A stretch of 38,258 bases of DNA. It comes from an uncultured Eubacterium sp. GTDB lineage: Bacteria; Bacillota; Clostridia; Lachnospirales; Lachnospiraceae. The notes beneath the pieces were generated by a model. It saw nothing but the letters and a program-made list of their open reading frames with translations. It was not told where the DNA came from and did not search any database. The stretch covers positions 1 through 38,258 of the forward strand of contig URAI01000013.1 of assembly GCA_900545725.1 (NCBI GenBank), in the 5' to 3' direction. Position numbers and translations under genes: made by a program. Positions within the stretch are counted from its first letter, which is position 1. The number at the start of each line of letters is the position of its first letter. Positions 8,747 to 17,563 of the stretch are shown one piece after another.

Positions 8747-11185
8747 ATGTATGTAATTAAGGATAACTGCATTAAGCTGTCTGTAAGAAATCTTGTGGAA
8801 TTTATATTAAGCAGTGGAGATATAGATAACCGTTTTACAGGGATGCCGGATGTAAGGCTTATGCAGGAGGGAACGAGACTTCATAAAAAGATTCAGAACA
8901 GCATGGGAACTTCATATAAGGCAGAAGTTCCTTTAAAGCTTAATATACCTGTACAAAGACAGATTGATAATAAAGAAATATTTGTAAGTGAATATTCAAT
9001 TATTCTTGAAGGGCGTGCAGATGGAATAATATGTGAGCTTGAAGAGGATGAGGATGGAAACAGGCAGCCGGTATCAGATGTAACAATAGATGAGATTAAA
9101 ACTGTCCGGTTAAATCTAAAAAAAATGGACAGTCCTGTGTATGTGCATAAAGCACAGGCAATGTGTTACGGATATATATATGCATTACAGAATGGACTTG
9201 AAAAGATTAATATACAGATGACTTATTGTAATACTGACACAGAACAGATTAAAAGATTTAATCAGGAATACACATTTGATGAAATTAGCAGATGGTTTAA
9301 TGAGCTGATTGACAGTTTCAAAAAATGGACTGATTTTTTATTTGATGAAAGATATAAAAGACAGGAATCTATTAAAGGGTGTACATTTCCATTTGAATAT
9401 AGAAAAGGACAGAAAAAACTCGTTGTGGGAGTTTACCGGGCTGTTGAAAATGAGAAGAATTTATTTATACAGGCACCTACAGGGACAGGAAAGACTATAT
9501 CTACAGTATTTCCAGCGGTACAGGCTATGGGGCAGGGATATGTAGATAAGATATTTTATCTGACTTCAAAGACGATTACAAGGACGGTGGCAAGAGATGC
9601 TTATAATATATTAAGAGATGCCGGACTTTACATGAGAACAATTATACTTACGGCGAAGGATAAGATATGTAAGCTGGATGAAAGAAAATGTAATCCTGTG
9701 CATTGTGAATATGCAAAAGGACATTTTGACAGGGTAAATGCTGCTGTATATGATATGATAGTTAATAATATGGATATAAATGCTGATACGGTAAGAGAAT
9801 ATGCAGAAAAGTATAAGGTGTGTCCTTTTGAAATGTCACTTGATGCTTCTTACTGGTGTGATGGCATAATATGTGATTATAATTATGCATTTGATCCGGA
9901 TGCATCTTTAAAAAGATATTTTGGAGATGGAGGAAAGGATAATTATCTGTTTCTTGTGGATGAAGCACATAATCTTGTAGACAGGGCAAGGCAGATGTAT
10001 AGTGCATGTCTTAAAAAAGAAGATTTTCTTAAGGTCAAAAATATTATAAAGGATGTGGATAAAAGGCTTGCAGCAGCTCTTGAAAAGTGTAATAAGGAGC
10101 TTCTTAAGCTTAAAAGAGAATGTGATACCTATAAGGTTATATATAATGATTTAGGTACATTTCCGGCTTATCTTGAAAGATGTTTTTCTAATATGCAGAA
10201 ATTTTTTGATAATAATAAGGAGTTTGAACAGACGGAAAATATGCTTGAACTATTTTTTGACATATTACATTTTCTTAATATGTATGATTGTCTGGATGAT
10301 AAATATATTATTTATACAGAGCATGATTTTGATGGAAATTTTCTTATAAAACTATACTGTGTGGACCCGTCGGGCAATCTTTCATCAAGGCTTGCGCAGG
10401 CAAGAAGCACGATATTTTTTTCAGCTACACTTCTTCCGGTCAATTATTATAAAGAGATGATTTCCGGGAATCGTGAGGATATGGCAATATATGCAGAATC
10501 AGTATTTGATACAGAAAGAAGAAGAATAGTTATAGGCACTGATGTAAGCAGCCGTTACAGCAGAAGAAATGCGAATGAATATAAAAAAATCAGCCGGTAT
10601 ATTTTTGATACAATACAGGCACATAGAGGAAAATACATGATTTTTTGTCCGTCATATGCATTTATGAAGGAAGTTGCAGCACATTTTAAAGACATGTGTA
10701 TGTATGAACAGATAGATACAGAAATATTAATACAGACAAGTGATATGACAGAGCAGGACAAAGAGGATTTTTTATATGCATTTAATGAGGAAGGAAGAAC
10801 TATTGCAGGTTTTTGTGTGATCGGTGGAATATTTTCCGAGGGAATAGATTTAAAGGAAGACAGCCTTATCGGGGTAATAATTGTTGGAACAGGACTTCCT
10901 ATGATATGCAGGCAGAGGGAGCTTTTGAGGGGATACTTTGATGAAAATGATAAGGATGGATATGCATATGCATATGTATATCCGGGAATGAATAAGGTGC
11001 TTCAGGCAGCAGGAAGAGTTATAAGAACTGTTAATGATTGTGGAATTATTGAGCTTTTAGATGACAGGTTTATGACAAGTCAGTATACAAGTCTTTATCC
11101 AAGGGAATGGAATGAGGTATATCCGGTGGCACATTACCAGCTTCGAGAAATTTTGTCAGATTTTTGGGAAAAAATAGTGCAATAG
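8747..11185 (+). CDS. Fe-S XPD/DinG-like helicase with N-terminal PD-(D/E)XK nuclease domain
   Basis: 812 residues. Nuclease domain about 30-200: EGRADG (Asp92), IDEIK (Glu116, Lys118) and QAMCYGYIYA (Gln137, Tyr141), the arrangement seen in Cas4/RecB/AddB nucleases. Helicase domain 1: Walker A APTGTGKT 243-250 and DEAH box 405-408. Between them lie cysteines 308, 315, 320 and 359 in the position of the XPD/DinG 4Fe-4S cluster. Helicase domain 2 includes FFSATL and motif VI QAAGRVIR 753-760. The protein should be a DNA-dependent ATPase unwinding 5'-3' with an attached nuclease, used in repair or recombination; that role is inferred from the family. The ATG has only a weak, distant SD (AAGG 8731-8734). 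Fused nuclease-helicases of this kind are common in Clostridia. Confidence 0.9.
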   Translation: MYVIKDNCIKLSVRNLVEFILSSGDIDNRFTGMPDVRLMQEGTRLHKKIQNSMGTSYKAEVPLKLNIPVQRQIDNKEIFVSEYSIILEGRADGIICELEEDEDGNRQPVSDVTIDEIKTVRLNLKKMDSPVYVHKAQAMCYGYIYALQNGLEKINIQMTYCNTDTEQIKRFNQEYTFDEISRWFNELIDSFKKWTDFLFDERYKRQESIKGCTFPFEYRKGQKKLVVGVYRAVENEKNLFIQAPTGTGKTISTVFPAVQAMGQGYVDKIFYLTSKTITRTVARDAYNILRDAGLYMRTIILTAKDKICKLDERKCNPVHCEYAKGHFDRVNAAVYDMIVNNMDINADTVREYAEKYKVCPFEMSLDASYWCDGIICDYNYAFDPDASLKRYFGDGGKDNYLFLVDEAHNLVDRARQMYSACLKKEDFLKVKNIIKDVDKRLAAALEKCNKELLKLKRECDTYKVIYNDLGTFPAYLERCFSNMQKFFDNNKEFEQTENMLELFFDILHFLNMYDCLDDKYIIYTEHDFDGNFLIKLYCVDPSGNLSSRLAQARSTIFFSATLLPVNYYKEMISGNREDMAIYAESVFDTERRRIVIGTDVSSRYSRRNANEYKKISRYIFDTIQAHRGKYMIFCPSYAFMKEVAAHFKDMCMYEQIDTEILIQTSDMTEQDKEDFLYAFNEEGRTIAGFCVIGGIFSEGIDLKEDSLIGVIIVGTGLPMICRQRELLRGYFDENDKDGYAYAYVYPGMNKVLQAAGRVIRTVNDCGIIELLDDRFMTSQYTSLYPREWNEVYPVAHYQLREILSDFWEKIVQ

Positions 11186-11268
11186 TTAGAAAAATAATGT
11201 ATAATAATAACAGAGTATTAATATGTAAGACGTTTATTGTGCTTGATTAAAGTAATGGAGAACTGCTT

Positions 11269-12261
11269 ATGGATATAGGAGTTAAAAATCAGATAAAAAA
11301 ATGTATAACTATGGCTGAGAATGGGGATGTTGATTCTCTTAATAAAAGTCTTTTACAGTCAGGCTTTAACAGGCTTCAGATTGTTGAGATTGAGAAGGGG
11401 ATAAGAAGTAAGGTCAATGTTATGTTATATTGTGATAACATCTACAGTGCAGCACAGATGAAGTCGATAAGGCTCGGACTAGAAGACGGACTTGATGTTT
11501 CGATATTTTGTAAGCCTGAATATGATTATATGCAGATGGAAGAGATTAAGTCGGCGGTTAAGGAAGGACTTGATGTCAATGAATTATGTAATCCATCGTA
11601 TGATTATACAGTTATGAGAGAGATAAGGCTGAGTGAGAAGATTAATTATGATATCACAAGATTTGTCAAGCAGGGCTGCAGTGGTGATATGCTAAGACAG
11701 ATAAGAAAGGCAAGACAAAAAGAGATTGATATAACATTTTTTGTGAATGAGGGATATGATGTATATCAGATTAACGAGATAAGACTTGGCATAGAACATT
11801 GCGTTGATATTAATAAATATCTGTTGCATGAGTATAATGGTGACCAGATGAGGCAGATAAGATTGGGACTTGAAGAAAAGCTTGATATTTCTTTTTATAA
11901 TATGATTGGTTTTTCTTCCGGACAGATGGAGCAGATAAGATTAGGGCTTGAGGAAGGACTTGATGTTTCAATATATGCCGATCCGTTTATAGATGCACTT
12001 GAGATGGAGGACACAAGGCACAGACTGGATGGCAAGGATAATGGAACGAGTCTTGACGAATTACAGAGCCAGGAAGTCTTATTGGGGCTTAGCAGTGGTG
12101 TTGATGTCAATATTTATGCAGATCCGACATATGATTTTAAGCAGATGGAGCAGATTAGACTTGGACTTGAACACGGAGTTGATGTAATGCAGTATCTTGA
12201 TATTGCGATGACGAGTAAAGAGATGCAGGAGAAGAGATTAGAACTGGAAAAAGCATTGTAA
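11269..12261 (+). CDS. tandem 26-residue helical repeat protein
   Basis: 330 residues made almost entirely of repeats. After a 58-residue N-terminal part, ten or so units of exactly 26 residues run from residue 59 to the end, typified by FSSGQMEQIRLGLEEGLDVS followed by IYADP. The QMxxIRLGLExGLDVS core is the best conserved; units 3 and 4 are the most divergent, and one unit is interrupted by extra residues (47 in place of 26). This resembles a solenoid binding scaffold, which is inference; no named family was recognised. No signal peptide. A -10-like TATAAT at 11200-11205 lies in the gap after the helicase gene and SD TGGAG (11256-11260) precedes the ATG, so this gene may begin the next operon: DUF342 starts 49 bp downstream and the AstE pair follows. 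Confidence 0.85.
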   Translation: MDIGVKNQIKKCITMAENGDVDSLNKSLLQSGFNRLQIVEIEKGIRSKVNVMLYCDNIYSAAQMKSIRLGLEDGLDVSIFCKPEYDYMQMEEIKSAVKEGLDVNELCNPSYDYTVMREIRLSEKINYDITRFVKQGCSGDMLRQIRKARQKEIDITFFVNEGYDVYQINEIRLGIEHCVDINKYLLHEYNGDQMRQIRLGLEEKLDISFYNMIGFSSGQMEQIRLGLEEGLDVSIYADPFIDALEMEDTRHRLDGKDNGTSLDELQSQEVLLGLSSGVDVNIYADPTYDFKQMEQIRLGLEHGVDVMQYLDIAMTSKEMQEKRLELEKAL

Positions 12262-12310
12262 CATTTTAGATAACACAAATATACAGCCGCAAGGCAGAAT
12301 TGAGGGACGT

Positions 12311-13741
12311 ATGGATAGACCTGAATTTCGAGATAATAATGAACAGCTTAATAATAACGAAATACAGATTTCAATTTCTGAAGATTGTATGTCTGCTACT
12401 TTGTATCTGTCTGCACCTTATTATGATGTGAATACGGATAATAATAGTGTATTTACTTATGATCAGGTAATAGGTGAGTTATCTGATAAAGGTGTTAAGA
12501 TGGGAATAGATGATGCCATGTTACATAAGATGATAGAAGAACGCATATACAATAGGGATGTTGTTATTGCGCAGGGAAAGCAGATGGTGAATGGTGAAGA
12601 TGGCAGATATGAATTTTTCTTTGATATGGATGTCAATGGCAAGCCGACGATCCGTTCTGATGGTACAGTTGATTATATGAATCTTAAATTATTTGAAAGT
12701 GTCAAGGAGGGACAGCTTCTTGCAAAGTATTATCATCCGACAAAGGGAATCTTTGGATTTGATGTAAAGGGAAGGCTTCTTACACCGAAGCCGGGAAAGC
12801 CTAAGTCTGTATTAAGAGGTAAAGGCTTTAAGGTATCAGAGAATGGTGATGAATACTATGCCGCTTTATCAGGAAAGGTTGAATATCGTAATTACGATTT
12901 AAAGGTAATTAATCTTTTAGAGATTGATGGTGATGTTGACCTTAATACAGGTAATATTGACTTTGATGGCGATGTTAATGTTAAGGGAAATGTTATTACC
13001 GGTGTAAGAATTAATGCATTGGGTAATATATATATAGGAGGACACGTAGAAGGCGCTGTAATTATGACCCAGAAGGATCTGATTTTACAGGAGGGGATTA
13101 ATGCCAAGGGCATAGGTAAAATATATGCCAAGGGTAATATAACAGGAAGATTTTTTGAGAATGCAGAAGTATATGCTGAGGGTGATGTCAATGCCGGATA
13201 TATTCTTAATAGCAATATAACAGCTATAGGAAAGATTATAATAGATGGAGCAAAAGGCGTAATATACGGTGGTGAACTGACAGGTGTAATGGGAATAGAG
13301 ACGCCTCTGTTAGGTAATAATGCACATACCATTACAACTGTAAGAGTTGGACCGTCAAAGAAATTACAGACGGAATATGCCAATCTGTTAATAAAGATTA
13401 AAGAGATTGATAATGAGATAGGCATGTATGATAATGTTCTTAAGAAGTTTGATATTATTAAGAAGTCAGCACCTGATAAGTTAGACAGGGCTGCTTATAC
13501 TAAGGTATTCCAGTCTAAGATAATAAAGACAGCTGAGAAAGCTAAGTTCGAAGAAGAATGCAGAAGACTGTTTGATATTATAAGAGAGTCAGGAAGATCG
13601 AGTGTTAAGATAGAAAAGGCAATATATCCGGGAGCCAAGGTATTTATTGACGATGCGGTATATCAGCCTGTTGATGAGATGAATCATATTAACATAAGAA
13701 AAGTTAATGAAAAGATTGTTGTGCGTGATTACGATGATTAG
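12311..13741 (+). CDS. DUF342 / FapA family polymer-like beta-helix protein
   Basis: 476 residues. The N-terminal about 170 residues contain the FapA-type domain, with GIFGFDVKGRLLTPKPGKP marking the canonical GxDVxG-xI-PKPGK motif. Residues about 190-350 form a right-handed beta-helix-like array of short repeats (DGDVDLNTGNIDFDGDVNVK, GNIYIGGHVEGAVI, GNITGRFFENAEVYAEGDV). Residues about 350-440 are a coiled coil, followed by a short C-terminal strand-rich piece. This matches DUF342 (PF03961), whose flagellar-assembly name FapA does not imply a flagellar role in every host; no flagellar genes occur here. SD GAGGGAC at 12302-12308. It is 22 bp ahead of the AstE-like hydrolase, in an operon with a solenoid repeat protein. 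Function unknown. Confidence 0.88.
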   Translation: MDRPEFRDNNEQLNNNEIQISISEDCMSATLYLSAPYYDVNTDNNSVFTYDQVIGELSDKGVKMGIDDAMLHKMIEERIYNRDVVIAQGKQMVNGEDGRYEFFFDMDVNGKPTIRSDGTVDYMNLKLFESVKEGQLLAKYYHPTKGIFGFDVKGRLLTPKPGKPKSVLRGKGFKVSENGDEYYAALSGKVEYRNYDLKVINLLEIDGDVDLNTGNIDFDGDVNVKGNVITGVRINALGNIYIGGHVEGAVIMTQKDLILQEGINAKGIGKIYAKGNITGRFFENAEVYAEGDVNAGYILNSNITAIGKIIIDGAKGVIYGGELTGVMGIETPLLGNNAHTITTVRVGPSKKLQTEYANLLIKIKEIDNEIGMYDNVLKKFDIIKKSAPDKLDRAAYTKVFQSKIIKTAEKAKFEEECRRLFDIIRESGRSSVKIEKAIYPGAKVFIDDAVYQPVDEMNHINIRKVNEKIVVRDYDD

Positions 13742-13763
13742 ACCGATAAAGGAGACAGTCTGA

Positions 13764-14705
13764 ATGATAGAAGAAGTTGTATCTGTTGATCTTCCTGTGC
13801 ATGAGAGGCTTGTTGTAAAAAAGAACCGGCTTATGCCTGAAAATGCAACAGGAAAGGAAAAGAGAGTTTCGATTGTAACAGGAACACATGGTGATGAACT
13901 GGATGGTCAGTATGTGTGTTATGAGATAATAAAAAAAATCAAAGAACATCCAGAAAAATTAAAAGGAATTGTGGATGTATATCCGGATATTAATCCTCTT
14001 GGACTTGATACAGGTTCAAGAGGAATACCTATGTTTGATCTTGATATGAACAGGACATTTCCCGGAGATAATAATGGAGCAATGAATGAATATATTGCGG
14101 CAGGAATTGTTAATGATATAATTGGAAGTGATTTCTGTCTTGATATTCATTCAAGTAATATATTTGTAAAGGAAGTGCCGCAGGTAAGGCTTAATGAGCA
14201 GAATGAAGAAAAGCTTATACCATATGCCAAGCTGCTTAATGCTGATTTTGTATGGATATATTCTTCAATTACGGTGCTTGATGCTACATTGGCATATAGC
14301 CTTAACAATATGAGTGTTCCAACTCTTGTTGTGGAGATGGGGGTAGGACACAGGATTAATGTTAGTTACTGCCGTCAGCTTATTAAAGGAATATTTAATC
14401 TTATGATTAATATGGGAATATGGGAGGATGACCCTTTAGATGTCAGACAGCCTATTATTTCGACAGAAGGTCATGTTGATTTTATTACTGCATGTGAGAC
14501 AGGAATATTTGTATCTGATATTGACAAGATGGGAAAGATAAGCATGGGAACACATATTGGGGATGTTATTGAACCGATAAATGGAAAAGTTATACAGCGT
14601 ATAGAATCACCGATGGATGGAATTATATTTACATTAAGAGAGAATCCGGTTGTATACAAAGGAGCATTGCTTGCGAGAGTATACAGTGAAAGGAAACCGC
14701 TATAA
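13764..14705 (+). CDS. succinylglutamate desuccinylase/aspartoacylase (AstE/AspA) family zinc hydrolase
   Basis: 313 residues of the M14-like AstE/aspartoacylase family. Zinc ligands are visible: His42 and Glu45 in TGTHGDE, and His129 in LDIHSSN. Asn96-Arg97 (DMNRTFPGD) is the substrate-binding pair and Glu191 (VVEMGVG) fits the general base. The C-terminal about 80 residues (HVDFITACETGIFVSD to the end) form the small beta-barrel domain of the family. It should deacylate an N-acyl amino acid or similar small molecule in the cytosol; no arginine-succinyltransferase genes are present, so the AST pathway is not implied. It is followed after one base by a paralogue lacking the metal ligands, so the two are very likely co-translated. 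SD AAAGGAGA about 13747-13754. Confidence 0.88.
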   Translation: MIEEVVSVDLPVHERLVVKKNRLMPENATGKEKRVSIVTGTHGDELDGQYVCYEIIKKIKEHPEKLKGIVDVYPDINPLGLDTGSRGIPMFDLDMNRTFPGDNNGAMNEYIAAGIVNDIIGSDFCLDIHSSNIFVKEVPQVRLNEQNEEKLIPYAKLLNADFVWIYSSITVLDATLAYSLNNMSVPTLVVEMGVGHRINVSYCRQLIKGIFNLMINMGIWEDDPLDVRQPIISTEGHVDFITACETGIFVSDIDKMGKISMGTHIGDVIEPINGKVIQRIESPMDGIIFTLRENPVVYKGALLARVYSERKPL

Positions 14706-14706
14706 C

Positions 14707-15642
14707 ATGAAAAAAGAGATTATATATACATTAAAGGGATTATATAGAGAAGATTTTAATATAGAGGGCTACAGATTTGGAGGAGATGATAGATCGGCAT
14801 GTATAGTAGGTGCATTAAGAGGTAACGAGATGCAGCAGCTATATATTTGTTCACAGCTTATCAGCACCCTTAAAGAGCTTGAGTCGAGAGGTGCAATAAC
14901 CCATGACCATGGTATACTTGTAATACCTTGTGCTAACAGCTTTTCCATGAATATTGGAAAGAGATTCTGGGCATTAGATAATGTTGATATTAACAGAAAG
15001 TTTCCGGGAGATATACATGGAGATGCGACCAGGCAGATTGCAGGAAATCTTTTTGAAAGAGTCAGAGGTTATAATTATGGTATACAGTTTGCAAGCTTTT
15101 ATATGCAGGGAGATTTTATACCACATGTTAGAATGATGGAGACGGGGTATCAGAGTGCGAGCCTTGCTAATCTTTTTGGACTGCCGTATGTGGTTATAAG
15201 ACATCCGAAGCCTATGGATACGGCAACACTTAATTATAACTGGCAGATGAATGGAACTAATGCATTTTCTATATATACCAACAGTACGGATACTATTGAT
15301 GAACATTCAGCACGACAGGCAGTATCTTCTGTACTAAGATTTTTAACCAGAATGGGGATTTTAAAATATAATAATCACAGTGGATATATTGCGAGTGTTG
15401 TAAATGAAAGTGAGCTTTATTGTGTAAAGTCATATGATGCGGGATTTTATAAAAGACTTAAGGCTCCCGGAGATTATATATCACATGGAGAATGTATAGC
15501 AGAGGTAATTGATCCATATGAGGGATATGTAAAGAGTCAGATAATATCGCAGACAGAAGGAATAGTATTCTTTGCTCATACTGCTCCTGTTGTTATGGAA
15601 AATGAAGTCGTCTATAAGATAATAAAGCGTATGCATGAGTAA
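14707..15642 (+). CDS. AstE/aspartoacylase paralogue lacking zinc and catalytic residues (pseudoenzyme)
   Basis: 311 residues and clearly homologous in layout to the preceding protein: VGALRGNE for TGTHGDE, DINRKFPGD for DMNRTFPGD, the same C-terminal barrel domain. The metal site is gone. First His becomes Arg38 (Glu41 is kept), the DIHSS His becomes Ala129 (QFASF), and the general-base Glu is replaced by Tyr at about 190 (FSIYTNST). Asn96-Arg97 of the substrate site are kept. A binding or regulatory subunit for the active paralogue is therefore more likely than an independent enzyme; this is inference. The longest reading frame starts at 14650 inside the upstream gene, but ATG 14707, one base after the upstream stop, is the sensible start. 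It is probably translationally coupled. Confidence 0.85.
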   Translation: MKKEIIYTLKGLYREDFNIEGYRFGGDDRSACIVGALRGNEMQQLYICSQLISTLKELESRGAITHDHGILVIPCANSFSMNIGKRFWALDNVDINRKFPGDIHGDATRQIAGNLFERVRGYNYGIQFASFYMQGDFIPHVRMMETGYQSASLANLFGLPYVVIRHPKPMDTATLNYNWQMNGTNAFSIYTNSTDTIDEHSARQAVSSVLRFLTRMGILKYNNHSGYIASVVNESELYCVKSYDAGFYKRLKAPGDYISHGECIAEVIDPYEGYVKSQIISQTEGIVFFAHTAPVVMENEVVYKIIKRMHE

Positions 15643-15693
15643 TGTTTTCAACAAATAATAAAATAATGCTAGTTATAGTATGAATATGTGCTA

Positions 15694-15843
15694 TTTGATT
15701 TAAAATAAATACAGTATAATATCACCTGTAAGCCAGTTTGCTGGTTTTCATAAACCTAAATAAACCTAAAAAAAAACCAAAAACCAAACCAAACAAAACC
15801 AAAGACATTTATCGGTCATTATAAATGTCAGACGGAGGATTCA
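15694..15843 (+). promoter_or_regulatory. promoter, 5'-terminal stem-loop and G-free A/C-rich leader of the lipoprotein gene
   Basis: A -10 TATAAT at 15715-15720 has a weak -35 (TTTGAT, 15694-15699, short spacing). Just after the predicted start, 15730-15747 can fold as AAGCCAG-TTTG-CTGGTTT. Bases 15751-15803 contain no G and repeat AAACC/AACCAA units, so this leader should be unstructured. CGGAGG at 15833-15838 is the SD. The layout, a 5' stem-loop followed by an open leader, is typical of stable, well-translated mRNAs; that reading is inference. Confidence 0.5.
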
Positions 15844-17445
15844 ATGAAAAAGAGTGTAAAGAAGTTAGCTGCACTTGGATTAACAACTGTATCTGTTGTT
15901 AATTTAGTAGCCTGTGGAAGTTCAGATTCTAACGGCTCAAAGTCAGGCTCAGGTGAAGTTACAAAGCCGGAGAAGTTTTCTGTAATGGTTAACAGTACAG
16001 TTGTTACAGAGACTAACGGTGCTAAGGCATTTTATGATTATCTTAAAGAGTTGACAGGACTTGATATTGAATGGAAGCGTCCTGACCATAGTGGTTACTA
16101 TGATGCAGTGGCTAATGCATTCAACTCAACAGAAACAATGCCTGACGTTGTATTATTGTCTTCAGATTATTATGCATTATATGCAAATAATGGATTTTTA
16201 TGGAATATGACAGATGCATGGAACAATTCTGATGTTAAAAAGTCAGGAAGACTTGTTGATGGTGCTGAGAATACAATCAAGAACCTTATGGTAAATGGTG
16301 AAGACGGACAGAAGGCTATGTACGGTTTCACTGCTGCCCGCGGTGATGGTTGTGTATCTTACTTAAAGCAGTCATGGCTTGAGGATGCAGGAATTGATGT
16401 ATCAGCGGTAGATGGAGTTACTCTTGACTTCAATACATTTTATGGTTACTTAAAGCAGATGAAGGAAAAGAAAGGTCATTATGTAATTTCTGCTCCAGGA
16501 TTTATCTGTACATCTGAACCATATACTAACTACCTTCCTGAATTTTATCAGAATGCACAGTATACATTCTACAAGAATGCATCTGGTGAATATGTAGACG
16601 GATTTACAGAAACAGCAATGAAGGATGCTCTTAAGAGAATCAGAACAGCCGTTGAAGATGGAGTAATTGATAAGGAAACAGTTAATAACTCAACATCTAA
16701 TGCGCGTGATAAGTTCTATTCAAAGGATGCATCTTCTGAATCAGGTATGTTCACATACTGGTCAGGTACATGGGCTAATACTCTTAAGGTAAATCTTGCC
16801 TCTAAGGGTCTTGATGATAGACTTATAGCACTTAAGCCTATTAAAGAGCTTGGTGCATATACACAGAGAATTCCAGGAATCTGGACAATTACAACAGCAG
16901 CAGATAATCCAGAGGGAATCTTTAAGTATTTCCTTGAAAGTATGCTTGATGGCGGAGATGTTCAGGTAGCATGGGAATATGGTGCTAAGGGAACACATTG
17001 GGATACTAAGGCTGAAACAGTTACACTTCAGGGTGAAACAAGTGGAAATACATACAGCGAAGGTGAATTCCATATGCTTCCATCACCTGAAAAGCCAAAT
17101 ACTCTTCAGACAAAGAACAACATTGACCCATTACTTGCTATGGCAACATTTGAAAAGACAGATTCTAATCCGGAAGGAACAGATCCTGGTATTACAACAG
17201 TTTCACAGACAGCTATTGATAACAGCAAGTTCTTCTTTGAAAACTGTCAGGGTTATGATACATTACCTATGACAACAGAATTATCAGAAGGTGCTACTGA
17301 CATTAATACAGCAAGAAATTATGTAATCGCCCAGACAGCTTTAGGTTATATGACAATTGATGAAGGTATGGATTACTATAATAAGACTGTTGGTAGTCTT
17401 GTAAAGAGCGTATTAAAGTCTTTAAATAAGACATCTAATAACTAA
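15844..17445 (+). CDS. extracellular solute-binding lipoprotein (orphan ABC component)
   Basis: 533 residues. Lys-rich N-region, hydrophobic core and lipobox NLVAC give a lipoprotein signal peptide with Cys25 lipidated, followed by an S/G/D linker. The mature part looks like a large family-1/LplA-type solute-binding protein for oligosaccharides: FYDYLKELTGLDIEWKRP near the N-terminus, DVVLLSSDYYALYANNG, and a long C-terminal domain. It should sit on the outer face of the membrane. No permease or ATPase genes are adjacent, so it must pair with transporter subunits encoded elsewhere or act as a receptor. Strong SD CGGAGG, and a codon choice visibly richer in GAA/GGT/CTT than its neighbours suggests high expression. 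It ends just before a strong terminator. Confidence 0.88.
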   Translation: MKKSVKKLAALGLTTVSVVNLVACGSSDSNGSKSGSGEVTKPEKFSVMVNSTVVTETNGAKAFYDYLKELTGLDIEWKRPDHSGYYDAVANAFNSTETMPDVVLLSSDYYALYANNGFLWNMTDAWNNSDVKKSGRLVDGAENTIKNLMVNGEDGQKAMYGFTAARGDGCVSYLKQSWLEDAGIDVSAVDGVTLDFNTFYGYLKQMKEKKGHYVISAPGFICTSEPYTNYLPEFYQNAQYTFYKNASGEYVDGFTETAMKDALKRIRTAVEDGVIDKETVNNSTSNARDKFYSKDASSESGMFTYWSGTWANTLKVNLASKGLDDRLIALKPIKELGAYTQRIPGIWTITTAADNPEGIFKYFLESMLDGGDVQVAWEYGAKGTHWDTKAETVTLQGETSGNTYSEGEFHMLPSPEKPNTLQTKNNIDPLLAMATFEKTDSNPEGTDPGITTVSQTAIDNSKFFFENCQGYDTLPMTTELSEGATDINTARNYVIAQTALGYMTIDEGMDYYNKTVGSLVKSVLKSLNKTSNN

Positions 17446-17527
17446 TTCTGATTAATCAGGTTAGTGCACCCGGTCAGGGTAATATAAGGGAAAAATGAAA
17501 TAGTTTGTTATAACAGACATTTTCTTG

Positions 17528-17563
17528 AAAAAGAGCCGTGTATTTAATACATGGCTCTTTTTG
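17528..17563 (+). terminator. rho-independent terminator of the lipoprotein gene
   Basis: AAAAAGAGCCGTGTAT pairs with ATACATGGCTCTTTTT around a tiny TTA-type loop, with one G-U pair, and ends in TTTTT. Confidence 0.88.

Noticed and set aside
11440..12240. 78-bp periodic DNA repeats as a CRISPR or satellite
   Set aside because: The period is the 26-residue protein repeat; bases vary while the reading frame and protein motif are kept.
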